A DNA stretch of 64,000 bases from Leptospira interrogans serovar Manilae (GCA_945887855.1 CAMCZP010000002.1:33099-97098); one strand, 5' to 3'; counted from the first letter of the stretch, positions 37,694-46,524 are shown. A program made the numbers and translations. Notes: generated by a model not told the origin, from the sequence alone.

Positions 37694-38956
37694 TTAGTTT
37701 CTTAAATCCTGAACTAATCTAAACCCAGCTTTCTTATCTTCACGAAGATTTGGAAGTCCACCAAAAGTCCTATAGTGAACTGAACATCTTTTTTGGCTGT
37801 CCATGTAGGAGCCTCCCCTAATCACCTTCACTGTTTTTCCAGCTATAGGAGATGAAAAGTGATGGCCCTCGTATGGCTCATACCAACTACTAGTCCACTC
37901 AGGGGCATTTCCACACATTCCAATGACTCCATAAGGGCTTGCACCTTTAGTAGATAATTCAAATACGGAAACAGTATCTCCAATGCCCGATTCAAGTGAG
38001 TTGCAATACATTGAATCAAATTTTTCACCAAATGGAAACTTTTGTGTTTGTAATTCAAATATAAATGTATCTTTTCTAGTCTTGGTTATACTAACTCCAA
38101 CTCCCCGTGCGGCTTTTTCCCATTCTAATTCAGTTGGAATACGTTTTCCCGCCCATCGGGCATACTCTTCTACATCCCTATAGCCTAGAGAAACTACAGG
38201 ATGATGCTCTTTTCCATCGGGTATATTTCCATTTACCCAATAGTGAGGAGGTTTGTAACCGGTTTCTCTGAGAAATCTATCGTATTCTTGGTTAGTAACT
38301 TCATATTTATCTATATAAAAAGATGGTAAGTCAATAAGCGTACTAAAGTCAGGATTCATAAATGCAGGGTTAAAATCATCTTGGTCCCCATCCCGTCCCT
38401 GCCCATGTATAAAAACACCGCTAGGAACCAAAAGCATCTCTTTTCTGTCCTTTTGGTGGAGTATGAGTGCTGTTGGAAGTGTTATCACTTGTTTATAAAA
38501 TGGTGAAGGATCCATATATGTAATCTCTTCTTTGAGCATGGAAATATAAAAATCGTTAGAAATATTTTTAAAATAAGACTTTTTCCTTAATTTCAATTTT
38601 CCATAAATCATGATTTGGTATTCTACAACTTTTTTCCCTTTTTCTATTGAGCGTTCGTGCTCAACTTCTCTAACTTCAAAAGTACCTATTTTTTTCTTTG
38701 TTATTTTTTGTCGTATGGGGAATTCTTTAATTTTTTGGATCTTTTCTCTTATTTCTTCAAAATTTCTACCAGTCCAGATCGGGTCTACTGGCACAATGGC
38801 ACGAACTTTCCCTTTTTCTTTGTATATAGCATTGATTTCAGCTTCCCATAGGGTCATTTTTTCTGTTTCAATATCTTTTTTAGCATTTTCTTCTTCCTGG
38901 GACATAAGGAGGGTGCTTAAACATAAAAAAATCCCTAAAATTAAACCTAATCTCAT
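37694..38956 (-). CDS. Exported FGE/sulfatase-modifying-factor-like protein
   Basis: A signal peptide (about residues 1-20) is followed by a helical/charged region and then a C-terminal formylglycine-generating-enzyme-like domain (about 190-420): DLPSFYIDKYEVTNQEYDRF, HPVVSLGYRDVEEYARWAGK, RIPTELEWEKAARG, and VIRGGSYMDSQKRCSVHYR. True FGE has two cysteines after GGS; here the first position is Asp (YMD) and only the later Cys remains. So sulfatase activation is unlikely. This fold is also used by non-catalytic or carbohydrate-binding proteins. No sulfatase gene lies nearby. ATG 38956. Confidence 0.82.
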   Translation of the reverse strand: MRLGLILGIFLCLSTLLMSQEEENAKKDIETEKMTLWEAEINAIYKEKGKVRAIVPVDPIWTGRNFEEIREKIQKIKEFPIRQKITKKKIGTFEVREVEHERSIEKGKKVVEYQIMIYGKLKLRKKSYFKNISNDFYISMLKEEITYMDPSPFYKQVITLPTALILHQKDRKEMLLVPSGVFIHGQGRDGDQDDFNPAFMNPDFSTLIDLPSFYIDKYEVTNQEYDRFLRETGYKPPHYWVNGNIPDGKEHHPVVSLGYRDVEEYARWAGKRIPTELEWEKAARGVGVSITKTRKDTFIFELQTQKFPFGEKFDSMYCNSLESGIGDTVSVFELSTKGASPYGVIGMCGNAPEWTSSWYEPYEGHHFSSPIAGKTVKVIRGGSYMDSQKRCSVHYRTFGGLPNLREDKKAGFRLVQDLRN

Positions 38957-39069
38957 ATATTCTACTTCGTCAAATTGTTAGATTTTGTAAAGAATTCAAG
39001 GATGGATCATCTCTCTAAATTGTTTTTTTCTCACAGCCATTCATTGACAGGATACTTTACTTTATTGAA

Positions 39070-39684
39070 ATGAAATCTAAGGGAATCATGATAGAGTTTA
39101 ATTACAACACTCAGGGTGATGAGATCATACTAACTCTGAAGACTGGCATCACTGAGATAGGTACCTTTCATAAAATGGTGGCAGTGATCTATAGTTTGGA
39201 TTGGGATATTGTTTCAGGTGATATACGAACTCTTGAAGAAAGTGGTAAAAAGATATCTTTTGATATACTTCGTTTAAAAAAGGATGAAAAAAAGATAACC
39301 CACATTACAAGTGAGCTTGGGTTGCTAATGGATACTGTATTCAATAGCAAGGGAACTATTTCTGAAATAGTAAACTCCCTTGATATAAAGAGAGTTGATT
39401 CTAAAAAATTTTTTAAAAATAGATGTGAACTTATTTTTGAAGATGATCCAGTTAAGAATTATACAATTTGTTACATAGAAGCTGAAAATGCTAAAGGATT
39501 ACTCTATTATGTAACCAAAGTATTAATGGAGTACAATATAGATATTCTCAATGCCAAAATTGAAACAGATCCAAATAGACAGGTTGCAATGGATACTTTT
39601 TATGTAACAGATCAAAATGGACAAATGTTTGGGAATTTACCCGTAGCTAAAGAAATACGTGAACAAATTCTAAAGCCCCTATAA
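39070..39684 (+). CDS. Tandem ACT-domain protein, GlnD-like C-terminus
   Basis: Two ACT-type ligand-binding modules: one near residues 15-75 (LKTGITEIGTFHKMVAVIYSLDWDI) and one near 130-200 (YIEAENAKGLLYYVTKVLMEYNIDILNAKIETD). The arrangement resembles the C-terminal part of GlnD-type uridylyltransferases, with no nucleotidyltransferase or HD domain attached. ACT domains bind amino acids; the ligand is unknown. Start may be ATG 39070 or ATG 39088; an AAGGGA lies just before 39088 but close to it. It ends 4 bases before the methyltransferase gene. Confidence 0.7.
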   Translation: MKSKGIMIEFNYNTQGDEIILTLKTGITEIGTFHKMVAVIYSLDWDIVSGDIRTLEESGKKISFDILRLKKDEKKITHITSELGLLMDTVFNSKGTISEIVNSLDIKRVDSKKFFKNRCELIFEDDPVKNYTICYIEAENAKGLLYYVTKVLMEYNIDILNAKIETDPNRQVAMDTFYVTDQNGQMFGNLPVAKEIREQILKPL

Positions 39685-39688
39685 TTAT

Positions 39689-40609
39689 ATGTTTGAAGTT
39701 TATCTAAGAAGAAAGTTTGATTCTCTACAAGGTTGGATTCATCAAAATAAAATTGAAGCATATAGGCTTTATGATAGAGAGTTATCATCATATCCACTTT
39801 CAATAGATATATATGGAAACTATTTTCATATATATCTTTATGAAAAAAAAGAAATCCAAATTAATAATTTAATAAATGATACTGAAGAGTCTTTAAAAGT
39901 TTTATTTCCTAATTTAGTTAAATCTAATATTTATTATAAAATTCGAAGAAAACAAAAAGATGGGAGTCAGTATGAAAAATTAGACCAAAGAAAAAAAAGA
40001 ATTATCATCCAAGAAAATGGTACTTCTTATTTTATTAATTTAACGGATTATTTGGACACAGGAATTTTTTTAGATCATCGTAGTACGAGAGAAATATTTT
40101 CTAAATTAGTAATTGGTAAAAAAAGAGTGCTAAATCTTTTTTCTTATACATCAGCCTTTAGTATAGTCGCAGCAAAATCTGGAGTTGAATATACAACATC
40201 AGTTGACATGTCTAATACTTATTGCAATTGGGCAAGAGAAAATATAATACTAAACAACTTAGATGCATTTAAGCATATTGTTATTAGGGATAACGTTTTT
40301 TTCTTTTTAGAAAATATAAAAACAAAAAATTGGAAGTTTGATTTTATAGTGATCGATCCTCCTACAATGTCTAGGTCTAAAAAAATGTTATCTAAATTTG
40401 ACATACAGAGGGATTATCCTTATTTGATAAATACATCATCACAGTACCTTACAGAGAATGGAATGATCTTATTTTCCACAAACTTTAGAAAATTTAAATT
40501 TGAACATGATAAAATAGTTTTAAAAAAGGTAGAAGACCTCTCAGCTGATTCAATTCCAGTAGATTTTAAAGATCCTTTAATACATAAAGTATATTTAATA
40601 AAAAAGTAG
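39689..40609 (+). CDS. RlmK-type rRNA methyltransferase
   Basis: A class I SAM-dependent methyltransferase. The landmarks match the RlmK half of E. coli RlmKL, which makes m7G2069 of 23S rRNA: TGIFLDHRSTRE (about 121-132), LNLFSYTSAFSIVAAKSG (SAM motif I), SVDMSNTYCNWARENI, and the catalytic motif DPPTMSRSKKML then FDIQRDYPYL (about 222-245). The THUMP domain and the RlmL half seen in the E. coli fusion are missing, so this is a stand-alone form. Related RlmI-type m5C enzymes share the fold, but the DPPT.S.SK segment favours RlmK. Transcribed with the ACT gene. Confidence 0.78.
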   Translation: MFEVYLRRKFDSLQGWIHQNKIEAYRLYDRELSSYPLSIDIYGNYFHIYLYEKKEIQINNLINDTEESLKVLFPNLVKSNIYYKIRRKQKDGSQYEKLDQRKKRIIIQENGTSYFINLTDYLDTGIFLDHRSTREIFSKLVIGKKRVLNLFSYTSAFSIVAAKSGVEYTTSVDMSNTYCNWARENIILNNLDAFKHIVIRDNVFFFLENIKTKNWKFDFIVIDPPTMSRSKKMLSKFDIQRDYPYLINTSSQYLTENGMILFSTNFRKFKFEHDKIVLKKVEDLSADSIPVDFKDPLIHKVYLIKK

Positions 40610-40751
40610 TTGTGATACTAGTACCCTCATTAAAATAAAGTAGTACGAATGGTTTTGAAAGAATTTCGTAAATAAAGAAATAAATATGAAGCATTTTTTT
40701 TTGAAAATAAAAAATATTTTTATCAGTTTTTTCTAAAGTAAGTAAATTGAT

Positions 40752-40779
40752 TTGACTTTTTTTTGGTAGTGACTATCCT
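40752..40779 (+). promoter_or_regulatory. Candidate sigma-70-type promoter for the 92-residue protein gene
   Basis: TTGACT at 40752-40757 and TATCCT at 40774-40779 are separated by 16 bases. This would start transcription near 40786, leaving a leader of about 65 bases before ATG 40853. It lies in a 243-base gap that otherwise holds only A/T-rich sequence. Confidence 0.45.
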
Positions 40780-40852
40780 GAAGGCGTAAAGGTTGAAGAG
40801 GTGTAATCTTTTTCGTATGCAAAGGTTTTGTTACTATTGAAGGAGTCTCAAT

Positions 40853-41131
40853 ATGTCAGATAATCAAGAGCCAAAAAAAAGAAAATTAAGTGAATTAAAA
40901 AAAATTCGCAAAGCTGAGCAAGAAGAAAGAAAAAAAGAATACTGGGTTCGCAGGAAAGAATTAGAAAACTCACTTGGGCTTGAGGGATATGAACAGTATG
41001 AATGCAGAGAAATCATTCGTTTTATGCTTGAAGCAGACTCTGATATGTATACTATTCACTATCCTATATCAGACGATGAGCTTGATGAACTCATTGATAT
41101 ATACTTCCCTCCAGAAAGGGAATGTTTGTAA
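40853..41131 (+). CDS. Small charged protein of unknown function, 92 aa
   Basis: A lysine/arginine-rich N-terminal helix (about residues 8-36) is followed by an acidic C-terminal half (YECREIIRFMLEADSDM, and IYFPPERECL at the end). A strong AAGGAG lies 8 bases before ATG 40853 and a promoter-like pair is found upstream, so it looks well expressed. I recognise no family. Confidence 0.65.
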   Translation: MSDNQEPKKRKLSELKKIRKAEQEERKKEYWVRRKELENSLGLEGYEQYECREIIRFMLEADSDMYTIHYPISDDELDELIDIYFPPERECL

Positions 41132-41175
41132 TACTATTTATTTTTAATATAATTATCTTTGCTTGAATTTTGCAA

Positions 41176-41207
41176 ACTTTTCCTTAGAAAAGTAAAAGCT
41201 TGCTTTT
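41176..41207. terminator. Two small tandem hairpins between convergent genes
   Basis: ACTTTTC (41176-41182) pairs with GAAAAGT (41187-41193) around a 4-base loop, directly followed by AAAAGC/GCTTTT (41194-41207). They lie between the stops of the 92-residue protein and the minus-strand GHKL-like gene. Stems are short and A/T-rich, so terminator function is only likely by position. Confidence 0.35.
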
Positions 41208-41216
41208 AGATCAGAG

Positions 41217-42080
41217 TTAAAAAGAAAAAGCCCCATCCTTTAATTTATCAATAGGGTAAGTTAAATAAACTGTGGTAGAATGTTTCCCTTGCATATATGT
41301 AAAAAGTTCAATAGGATCAAGACCCATATTATAATACCCTTCATCAATCATAGCAATTCCAAAACCAGCACTTTCTTTTTCATCTAAATTTTCAGGTCTA
41401 AAAAAATCAGAAGACTTACCTTCTTGGAAAAGTTCATGGTGTTTTCGCCTTGATTCATTGATTCTGCTCATATCACTTTCCATGACAGGGGCATCATTTT
41501 TGATACGAATCATAAGTTCATTGCCAGTAATCCTAATTTTCATAGAGATTTTTCGATTGTCTTTTTTAATTTGTTCCCTAACTTTTAATAAGATTTCTCT
41601 GTCAAAAGATGAAATTTCTTGTTTCTTAACTCTAATTTTTTCTTCAAGTGTAAGAATTCTTTGGACTTCTTTTTTGATTTTATCAGGGACAACATATCGT
41701 TGCATGGAGTCACGAAGTGTTTTGGTATCAAGTATGACATCTAAAAGCTTTTCTACATCATCTGGAGAGGTATTTTCAACAGTGATTAATTTTTTAGTAA
41801 GTTCGTCTTTGAAAATAGTATAACGAATATTTCCTTTCACTGCATTTAGCAGTGCTTCCATCAGTCCGCTAAAAAGATGGAATGAAGATAAAGGGTCTGC
41901 TTCTAGGCGTTCTGTAATTCCATTTACGATATTGGATACAAGATCTCTGGTATCGCGAGTTAGTCCTTTGATTTCAAAATGAAGATAATTTCTTTTGATA
42001 ATTTCGGATAGTCTGTCGCTGATTTCCTTGCTATTAAGATATTTTTTCTGGTTTCCCATATTTACACTGTTCAATACCAT
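41217..42080 (-). CDS. GHKL-ATPase-like (anti-sigma-type kinase) protein
   Basis: Three weak landmarks of the GHKL ATPase fold appear: an N-box-like helix FSGLMEALLNAVKGN (about residues 85-99), a beta strand pair MKIRITGNELMIRIKNDAP (about 176-194) with Asn-Asp at its end, and a glycine segment SAGFGIAMIDEG (about 240-251). The N-box Glu and Asn are kept. Between them is a lysine-rich helical insert (about 140-172). This suits an anti-sigma kinase or a signalling ATPase; whether it binds ATP is unproven. It is divergent from the lipoyl gene. ATG 42080, or ATG 42059 (7 codons later). Confidence 0.6.
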   Translation of the reverse strand: MVLNSVNMGNQKKYLNSKEISDRLSEIIKRNYLHFEIKGLTRDTRDLVSNIVNGITERLEADPLSSFHLFSGLMEALLNAVKGNIRYTIFKDELTKKLITVENTSPDDVEKLLDVILDTKTLRDSMQRYVVPDKIKKEVQRILTLEEKIRVKKQEISSFDREILLKVREQIKKDNRKISMKIRITGNELMIRIKNDAPVMESDMSRINESRRKHHELFQEGKSSDFFRPENLDEKESAGFGIAMIDEGYYNMGLDPIELFTYMQGKHSTTVYLTYPIDKLKDGAFSF

Positions 42081-42126
42081 GTATTAATAATCTAGATAGT
42101 TTTTTTGCAAGCAGGTTTTCATAAAT

Positions 42127-42399
42127 ATGGCTGAAATAACAAAAAAAACTTTAGACCTCAAAACTCCTGATCTAGGCGATACAGATAAGATTGAGCTTCT
42201 AAAATGGTTTGTGAGTGTAGGGGATGTAGTAGGGGAAGGGGATGAACTAGTCGAGCTAGTCACTGATAAAGCGGCATTTCCAGTCGAATCCCCCCTTCCA
42301 GGAAAGATCATCCAAATCCTTAAGCTAGCTGGATCTATTGTTCAAAAAGATGAGATCTTAGGTGTCTTGGAATACGATGAAACTACTCCATATCTCTGA
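42127..42399 (+). CDS. Stand-alone lipoyl/biotinyl-domain protein
   Basis: Ninety residues forming one lipoyl domain: KTPDLGDTDKIELLKWFVSV, then VVGEGDELVELVTDKAAFPV with the modifiable Lys in TDKA (about residue 55), and SPLPGKIIQILKLAG as the second half. It has the layout of the N-terminal domain of E2 acyltransferases, but no E2 core or partner enzyme is fused or adjacent. It could be a carrier for a lipoate- or biotin-dependent enzyme elsewhere. Its end overlaps the metallophosphoesterase gene by 23 bases. Confidence 0.82.
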   Translation: MAEITKKTLDLKTPDLGDTDKIELLKWFVSVGDVVGEGDELVELVTDKAAFPVESPLPGKIIQILKLAGSIVQKDEILGVLEYDETTPYL

Positions 42400-43234
42400 T
42401 TTACATTTTCCTACCACTATACCCATCTTTTCCTTACGTTGGAAAATGTTTTCAGGTTATTTTAATTATAAACTCAGAAGACAAAAAAAATATCCCAAAG
42501 AAATTCTCAATGCTTTAATTGATCATATTAGATCTCAACCTTATGACCTGTTAATTATTTCTGGAGATCTTACTAATGTTTCTCATGAAATAGAATTCCA
42601 AATTGCTAGAGAGATTTTAGAGCCCCTCTTAGACAAACGAGCATTCATTATCCCCGGGAATCATGATCGCTATATCCAATCCTCTATCACTCCAATAGAC
42701 TTATTCTTAAAATATTTTGAACCATTTATGGGTGAGAGTGTCAGTGCAGATAAATATATCCGAATTAAAAAAATGAATAACATCTGTATAGTAGGTTTGG
42801 ATTCTAATTATGCTTCCGGTATAGGAAATGCATCTGGCAGATTGCAGAATGAAGTTTTAGAAGAAACCTTTGGATGGTTGGATAAACAAAAAATTTCAGA
42901 TTATCTACTTGTATGTCATCATCCACTTTGGAATCCACAAGGACAGGAAGAATCAATGATGCATAGGATGATAAATAGAGAAGACGTAATACGTAAATTA
43001 AAAAATAAACCACCACTTGCATATTTTCATGGTCATAAACATAGTAATTTTTATAAAAAGCCAAATGCTGAAATACCTTTTGCTATTCTGAATTCAGCAT
43101 CAAGTACAATGATAGAAACAGAACGAAACAAATCAGGGTACCATTCTTTTGACATTCATTCTGAAAAACTGATTGTTAAACGATATGCATATCGTGATAT
43201 GACATTCAAAGAAACAGATACAATAGAATATTGA
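42377..43234 (+). CDS. Calcineurin-like metallophosphoesterase
   Basis: All dinuclear-metal motifs are present: ISDLHF at the N-terminus, GDLTN (about residue 56), GNHDR (about 93), CHHPLW (about 179) and HGHKH (about 217-221). The layout resembles CpdA-type phosphodiesterases, but the substrate is unknown. I place the start at ATG 42377, giving [10 protein letters not shown] as in relatives; an in-frame GTG at 42362 is possible. The gene begins inside the lipoyl gene and ends just before Mrp, so the three are probably co-transcribed. Confidence 0.88.
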   Translation: MKLLHISDLHFPTTIPIFSLRWKMFSGYFNYKLRRQKKYPKEILNALIDHIRSQPYDLLIISGDLTNVSHEIEFQIAREILEPLLDKRAFIIPGNHDRYIQSSITPIDLFLKYFEPFMGESVSADKYIRIKKMNNICIVGLDSNYASGIGNASGRLQNEVLEETFGWLDKQKISDYLLVCHHPLWNPQGQEESMMHRMINREDVIRKLKNKPPLAYFHGHKHSNFYKKPNAEIPFAILNSASSTMIETERNKSGYHSFDIHSEKLIVKRYAYRDMTFKETDTIEY

Positions 43235-43245
43235 GGGGATTTCAA

Positions 43246-44283
43246 ATGGCACTTACAGATGATATTAAAAAAGAACTTTATAAGATCAAGCATCCAGATT
43301 TAAAAAAGGATATTATATCTCTTGGCATGCTCAATGAAGTAAGTTCAACTGAAGAAGAAACTCTTATAAAAATTAGAACTCCCAATGCAGATAGAAAGCT
43401 TCAAATAGGTTTAGAAGCTCAGATTCGCCAGTTGCTCTCAAAAATGGTCACTAACAAATTAAAAATAAAATTCGATGTAGACTCAAATTTTTCATTAGAT
43501 GATTCTAATAGAGTTCCTGGGATAAAGAGAACAATTGCTATTGGATCTGGTAAAGGTGGTGTTGGAAAATCCACAGTAACACTCAATCTTGCTGTAAGCC
43601 TAGCAAACCAGGGTTACAAAGTAGGTATATTAGATGCTGATATATATGGTCCATCTATTGGCAAAATGGTAGGTGTAAATGGTAGGGTAGCTCTAAAGAC
43701 AGATGAAGAAATCATTTATCCGCTTGAAAAGTATGGAATGAAAATTATTTCTTTTGCATTCTTGGTTGATGAAAACCAACCTGTGGTTTGGCGCGGACCT
43801 ATGTTAGGAAAAGCAGTGGAACAATTTTTATTCCAAGTAAAGTGGGGCGAGTTAGATTATCTTTTAATAGATTTACCTCCTGGAACAGGAGATGTTCACC
43901 TGTCCCTTGCACAACTTACAGATTTAACTGGAGCGGTCATAGTTACGACTCCCCAAAAGGTTGCTACTTTAGATGCTTCTAAAGCTATTGCAATGTTTGA
44001 GCAAGTGAAAGTTCCTATTTTGGGATTAATAGAAAATATGAGTTATTTTATTCCCCCTGATGCTCCCGAAAAAAAATATTATATTTTTGGTCAGGGAGGG
44101 GCAGAGGAATTGGCGAAATCAATAAACTCTAAAGTTTTAGGGAAAATTCCTCATATGATAGATGTAATGGAGGGAGGGGATTCTGGAATGCCCAACCTAT
44201 TGAATGATAAAGATGGAATTATCTCCAAAGTATACACTAATATCGTTAAAGAATTAGAAGAAGAAATAAAATCCTGGGAATAA
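43246..44283 (+). CDS. mrp: Mrp/NBP35-family Fe-S carrier ATPase lacking the CxxC motif
   Basis: A P-loop ATPase of iron-sulfur cluster delivery. An N-terminal MIP18-like region (about 1-85) precedes the ATPase with the deviant Walker [12 protein letters not shown] (about 99-109), then [25 protein letters not shown], and [13 protein letters not shown]. The expected CxxC that bridges the cluster between subunits, normally after IENMS, is missing: the sequence is [20 protein letters not shown]. Mrp proteins of this type occur in other phyla, so it is not necessarily defective. ATG 43246 is chosen because AGGGGA lies 6 bases upstream; the frame is open from TTG 43231. Converges with holB. Confidence 0.9.
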   Translation: MALTDDIKKELYKIKHPDLKKDIISLGMLNEVSSTEEETLIKIRTPNADRKLQIGLEAQIRQLLSKMVTNKLKIKFDVDSNFSLDDSNRVPGIKRTIAIGSGKGGVGKSTVTLNLAVSLANQGYKVGILDADIYGPSIGKMVGVNGRVALKTDEEIIYPLEKYGMKIISFAFLVDENQPVVWRGPMLGKAVEQFLFQVKWGELDYLLIDLPPGTGDVHLSLAQLTDLTGAVIVTTPQKVATLDASKAIAMFEQVKVPILGLIENMSYFIPPDAPEKKYYIFGQGGAEELAKSINSKVLGKIPHMIDVMEGGDSGMPNLLNDKDGIISKVYTNIVKELEEEIKSWE

Positions 44284-44294
44284 TGCAAAGTAGA

Positions 44295-45236
44295 CTAAAT
44301 AGAAACTAAACTACAAAAAAGTTTACTAAGTATAAAGTTTTCAAGGTTTACAATATCTCTTCTCATCAATTGTTTTGCTTGAAAAATCTCTTCTAGATAA
44401 TTATATTTTTTTGGTAGATCAGAACTCGAGTATGTGTATATTAAAATAAGTAGTACAGCTTCAACAAAATCATAGTAATTAAAATCTGATTCCCAGTCGG
44501 TATGTGATTCTTTATAGTTTTTAACCCATCCTTCAAATTCTATTAGGCTGATGGTATCCTGTATGGCATCCTTAGTTTTAGTTTCAATAAGTTGTAATAC
44601 AGTAGGTGGTACTTTAAGAGGACTCATACTGCCACCATAGTATTTTTCAACAGACAGATTAGGGTTACTAGATAATATTTTAGATATAGAATCTTGGCTT
44701 AGATATTGGAATGGGATGCATACAGCTCTGGAAATAATAGTTTGCTTAAGTTTTAGTAAATCATCAGTTAAAAAAATAAATCGGGTATGATGAGGAGGTT
44801 CTTCCAGTGTTTTCAGAAGAGCTGATTCAGCTTCATCAGTAAATAAACCTGCCTCTGGAATGAGAATAACCCTATACTTTGAAATATGTGGTACGTATGG
44901 TATTCTTTTTGCTAGTAACCATCGAACTGTATATTCATCTAATTTTTTATCATCTTCTTTGCCTATTAGTACTTTTTCACCTTCTGGGAATTGGATAAAA
45001 TCAGGGTGTTGATTTGTTAAAAAAAGTCTGCAAGAATCACAAGCTGAACAACCATTTCCATTTTTACAGAGGACTTGGTAAACAAATCTTTCAGCTAAAG
45101 TCCACTTCCCAACTCCTGAAGGACCGTGGAAAATAAGTAAAGGAGGAATTAGCTCTGAATTTTCAATGTATCTTTCAATGAATTGGAGTGCAATTTCTTG
45201 ACCAACTACAGAATGGATCGAGAAATTAGGATTCAT
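44295..45236 (-). CDS. holB: DNA polymerase III delta-prime subunit
   Basis: Clamp-loader subunit of the replicase. The AAA+ region begins SVVGQEIALQFIERYIE, has a P-loop-like FHGPSGVGKWTLAERF (residues 35-50; Trp follows the Lys where Ser/Thr is usual), a zinc cluster CKNGNGCSACDSC (about 57-69), and a sensor region IPEAGLFTDEAESALLKTLEEPP (about 126-148) followed by TIISRAVCIPF with the SRC-like arginine segment. Absence of a good Walker A suits a delta-prime role, as this subunit often does not bind ATP. Length 313 aa is typical. Last gene of the minus-strand operon from 46923. Confidence 0.85.
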   Translation of the reverse strand: MNPNFSIHSVVGQEIALQFIERYIENSELIPPLLIFHGPSGVGKWTLAERFVYQVLCKNGNGCSACDSCRLFLTNQHPDFIQFPEGEKVLIGKEDDKKLDEYTVRWLLAKRIPYVPHISKYRVILIPEAGLFTDEAESALLKTLEEPPHHTRFIFLTDDLLKLKQTIISRAVCIPFQYLSQDSISKILSSNPNLSVEKYYGGSMSPLKVPPTVLQLIETKTKDAIQDTISLIEFEGWVKNYKESHTDWESDFNYYDFVEAVLLILIYTYSSSDLPKKYNYLEEIFQAKQLMRRDIVNLENFILSKLFCSLVSI

Positions 45237-45629
45237 TTATTGGTTTAGATGTTCTTGGATTGCCTTGATTGACTTTCTTTGGGAAAAGACATTGAAACCA
45301 ATTAAAGCAGAGAACAAAGCTAAGGCTAAGAAATAAACAAGATTTAAGTCTTTAAGTTTTTTATCTTCCTCTTCTATAGCCCTCATGCTTTCTAAATGGG
45401 AAATTAAGAGATAGAATTTATCAATATCTTTGTATTCTTCTCTTGCATACACCCTTACCTGGGTTATCAATTCATCTGTTTGAGATTTGTTCAGCCTTCC
45501 AATCAATTCAAATGCCTTATCTGCTTCCATTTGCATCAATTCTTTTGCTGTGACTGTGGGCTTATCTTGGGAAAAGGTGGGTATGGAGATAATAAAAAAA
45601 AAGTAAAAGCTCAATAAAGAGAATTTCAT
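45237..45629 (-). CDS. Small exported/membrane protein of unknown function
   Basis: An N-terminal signal-like hydrophobic stretch (FSLLSFYFFFIISIPTFS) precedes a helical periplasmic region (about residues 25-95) and a second membrane helix near the C-terminus (LVYFLALALFSALIGF). Start placed at ATG 45629, 4 bases after the preceding stop; a TTG at 45650 would add 7 residues and overlap that gene. Two spans in an operon behind an ECF sigma factor suit a signalling or anti-sigma accessory, but this is inference. Confidence 0.6.
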   Translation of the reverse strand: MKFSLLSFYFFFIISIPTFSQDKPTVTAKELMQMEADKAFELIGRLNKSQTDELITQVRVYAREEYKDIDKFYLLISHLESMRAIEEEDKKLKDLNLVYFLALALFSALIGFNVFSQRKSIKAIQEHLNQ

Positions 45630-45633
45630 AAAA

Positions 45634-45960
45634 CTATTCAATATAGCCAAATAAATTTTTCAATTCCTGAATCTTGGGATTCTTAAATACGGAAAGAATA
45701 ATTCCTGCCAATAGAGAGAAGGATAAAAATAGCAGACACTCAGTTAAAAGAACCGAAGAAAGCAATTCTGAATCTTTGTGAGAAATTTCTGAAAAAAGAA
45801 CTAACAAGGGTGAGCAAAATAGAAAAAAGATAATACCAATTGTATACTTTGCAAATTTTAGAGGTAAGAGTTGAGCCAATACAATTTTTTTGGGTATAGG
45901 AGGGGAGGATTTATATGTATCATAGATACTATACTCCTCAAAGGGTGATTTACTCTTCAT
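45634..45960 (-). CDS. Small two-span membrane protein, possible anti-sigma partner
   Basis: 108 residues: a Pro/Ser/Tyr-rich cytoplasmic N-terminus (about 1-35), two hydrophobic spans (about 38-57 and 69-91), and a short charged tail. It overlaps the ECF sigma gene by 11 bases and lies directly downstream of it, the usual place for an anti-sigma factor. No zinc-binding anti-sigma motif (HxxxCxxC) is present, so the role is inferred from position only. Confidence 0.55.
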   Translation of the reverse strand: MKSKSPFEEYSIYDTYKSSPPIPKKIVLAQLLPLKFAKYTIGIIFFLFCSPLLVLFSEISHKDSELLSSVLLTECLLFLSFSLLAGIILSVFKNPKIQELKNLFGYIE

Positions 45961-46438
45961 GTGCCATCCATTTTTTCATTAAATCCTTTCCCCTGAGAAT
46001 ATAACTTTTCAATGTATTGATTTTTATATCTAAATGCTCGGAAATTTCTTTGTAGCTCATATTTTCAAAGTAGTACAGGATCAATGGTTTCTTATATGCC
46101 AGGGGTAATCGGGAAAGCAGAGATCTTATTTTATGGGTAACTTCAGAATCAAGTATTTCCTTTTCAGGAATTAAATTGTGATCCCTTGAATCAACATAAT
46201 GATCTGCATTGAATTCTTTGTTTGGATGTATGGGGGAGTTTTTTTCTTTTCGGTATTTAGTTAGGGCTAAATTTCTACCGATTCGATAGAGCCAAGTTGG
46301 GAACTTTGAGTGCCCTTTGAACAAAGAAAGGCTCTCAAATGCTTTTAAGAATATTTCTTGGGTTAAGTCCTCGGCTTCATCATGATTTTTAGTGAATCGA
46401 AGGGCTTCCGCATAAACCATGCCTTGGTATTTATCCAT
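45950..46438 (-). CDS. ECF-type RNA polymerase sigma factor (start uncertain)
   Basis: A group IV sigma factor with sigma2 (ALRFTKNHDEAEDLTQEIFLKAF, TWLYRIGRNLALTKYRK) and sigma4 (SRLPLAYKKPLILYYFE, NMSYKEISEHLDIKINTLKSYILRG) regions. The first normal start is ATG 46438, at MDKYQGMVY. The reading frame stays open upstream, and the residues there (DWKIIQSILKGDYNSFELI) are exactly the missing first helix of sigma2. No ATG, GTG or TTG occurs in frame there; candidates are ATT 46513 or ATA 46528, the latter overlapping the stop of the preceding gene as ATAG. The true product is therefore probably 25-30 residues longer. Confidence 0.85.
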   Translation of the reverse strand: MDKYQGMVYAEALRFTKNHDEAEDLTQEIFLKAFESLSLFKGHSKFPTWLYRIGRNLALTKYRKEKNSPIHPNKEFNADHYVDSRDHNLIPEKEILDSEVTHKIRSLLSRLPLAYKKPLILYYFENMSYKEISEHLDIKINTLKSYILRGKDLMKKWMAHEE

Positions 46439-46524
46439 GATTAGCTCAAAGGAGTTATAATCCCCTTTTAAAATAGATTGAATAATTTTCCAATCTTCTG
46501 GATTGCAGAGAATAGATTTTTCTT

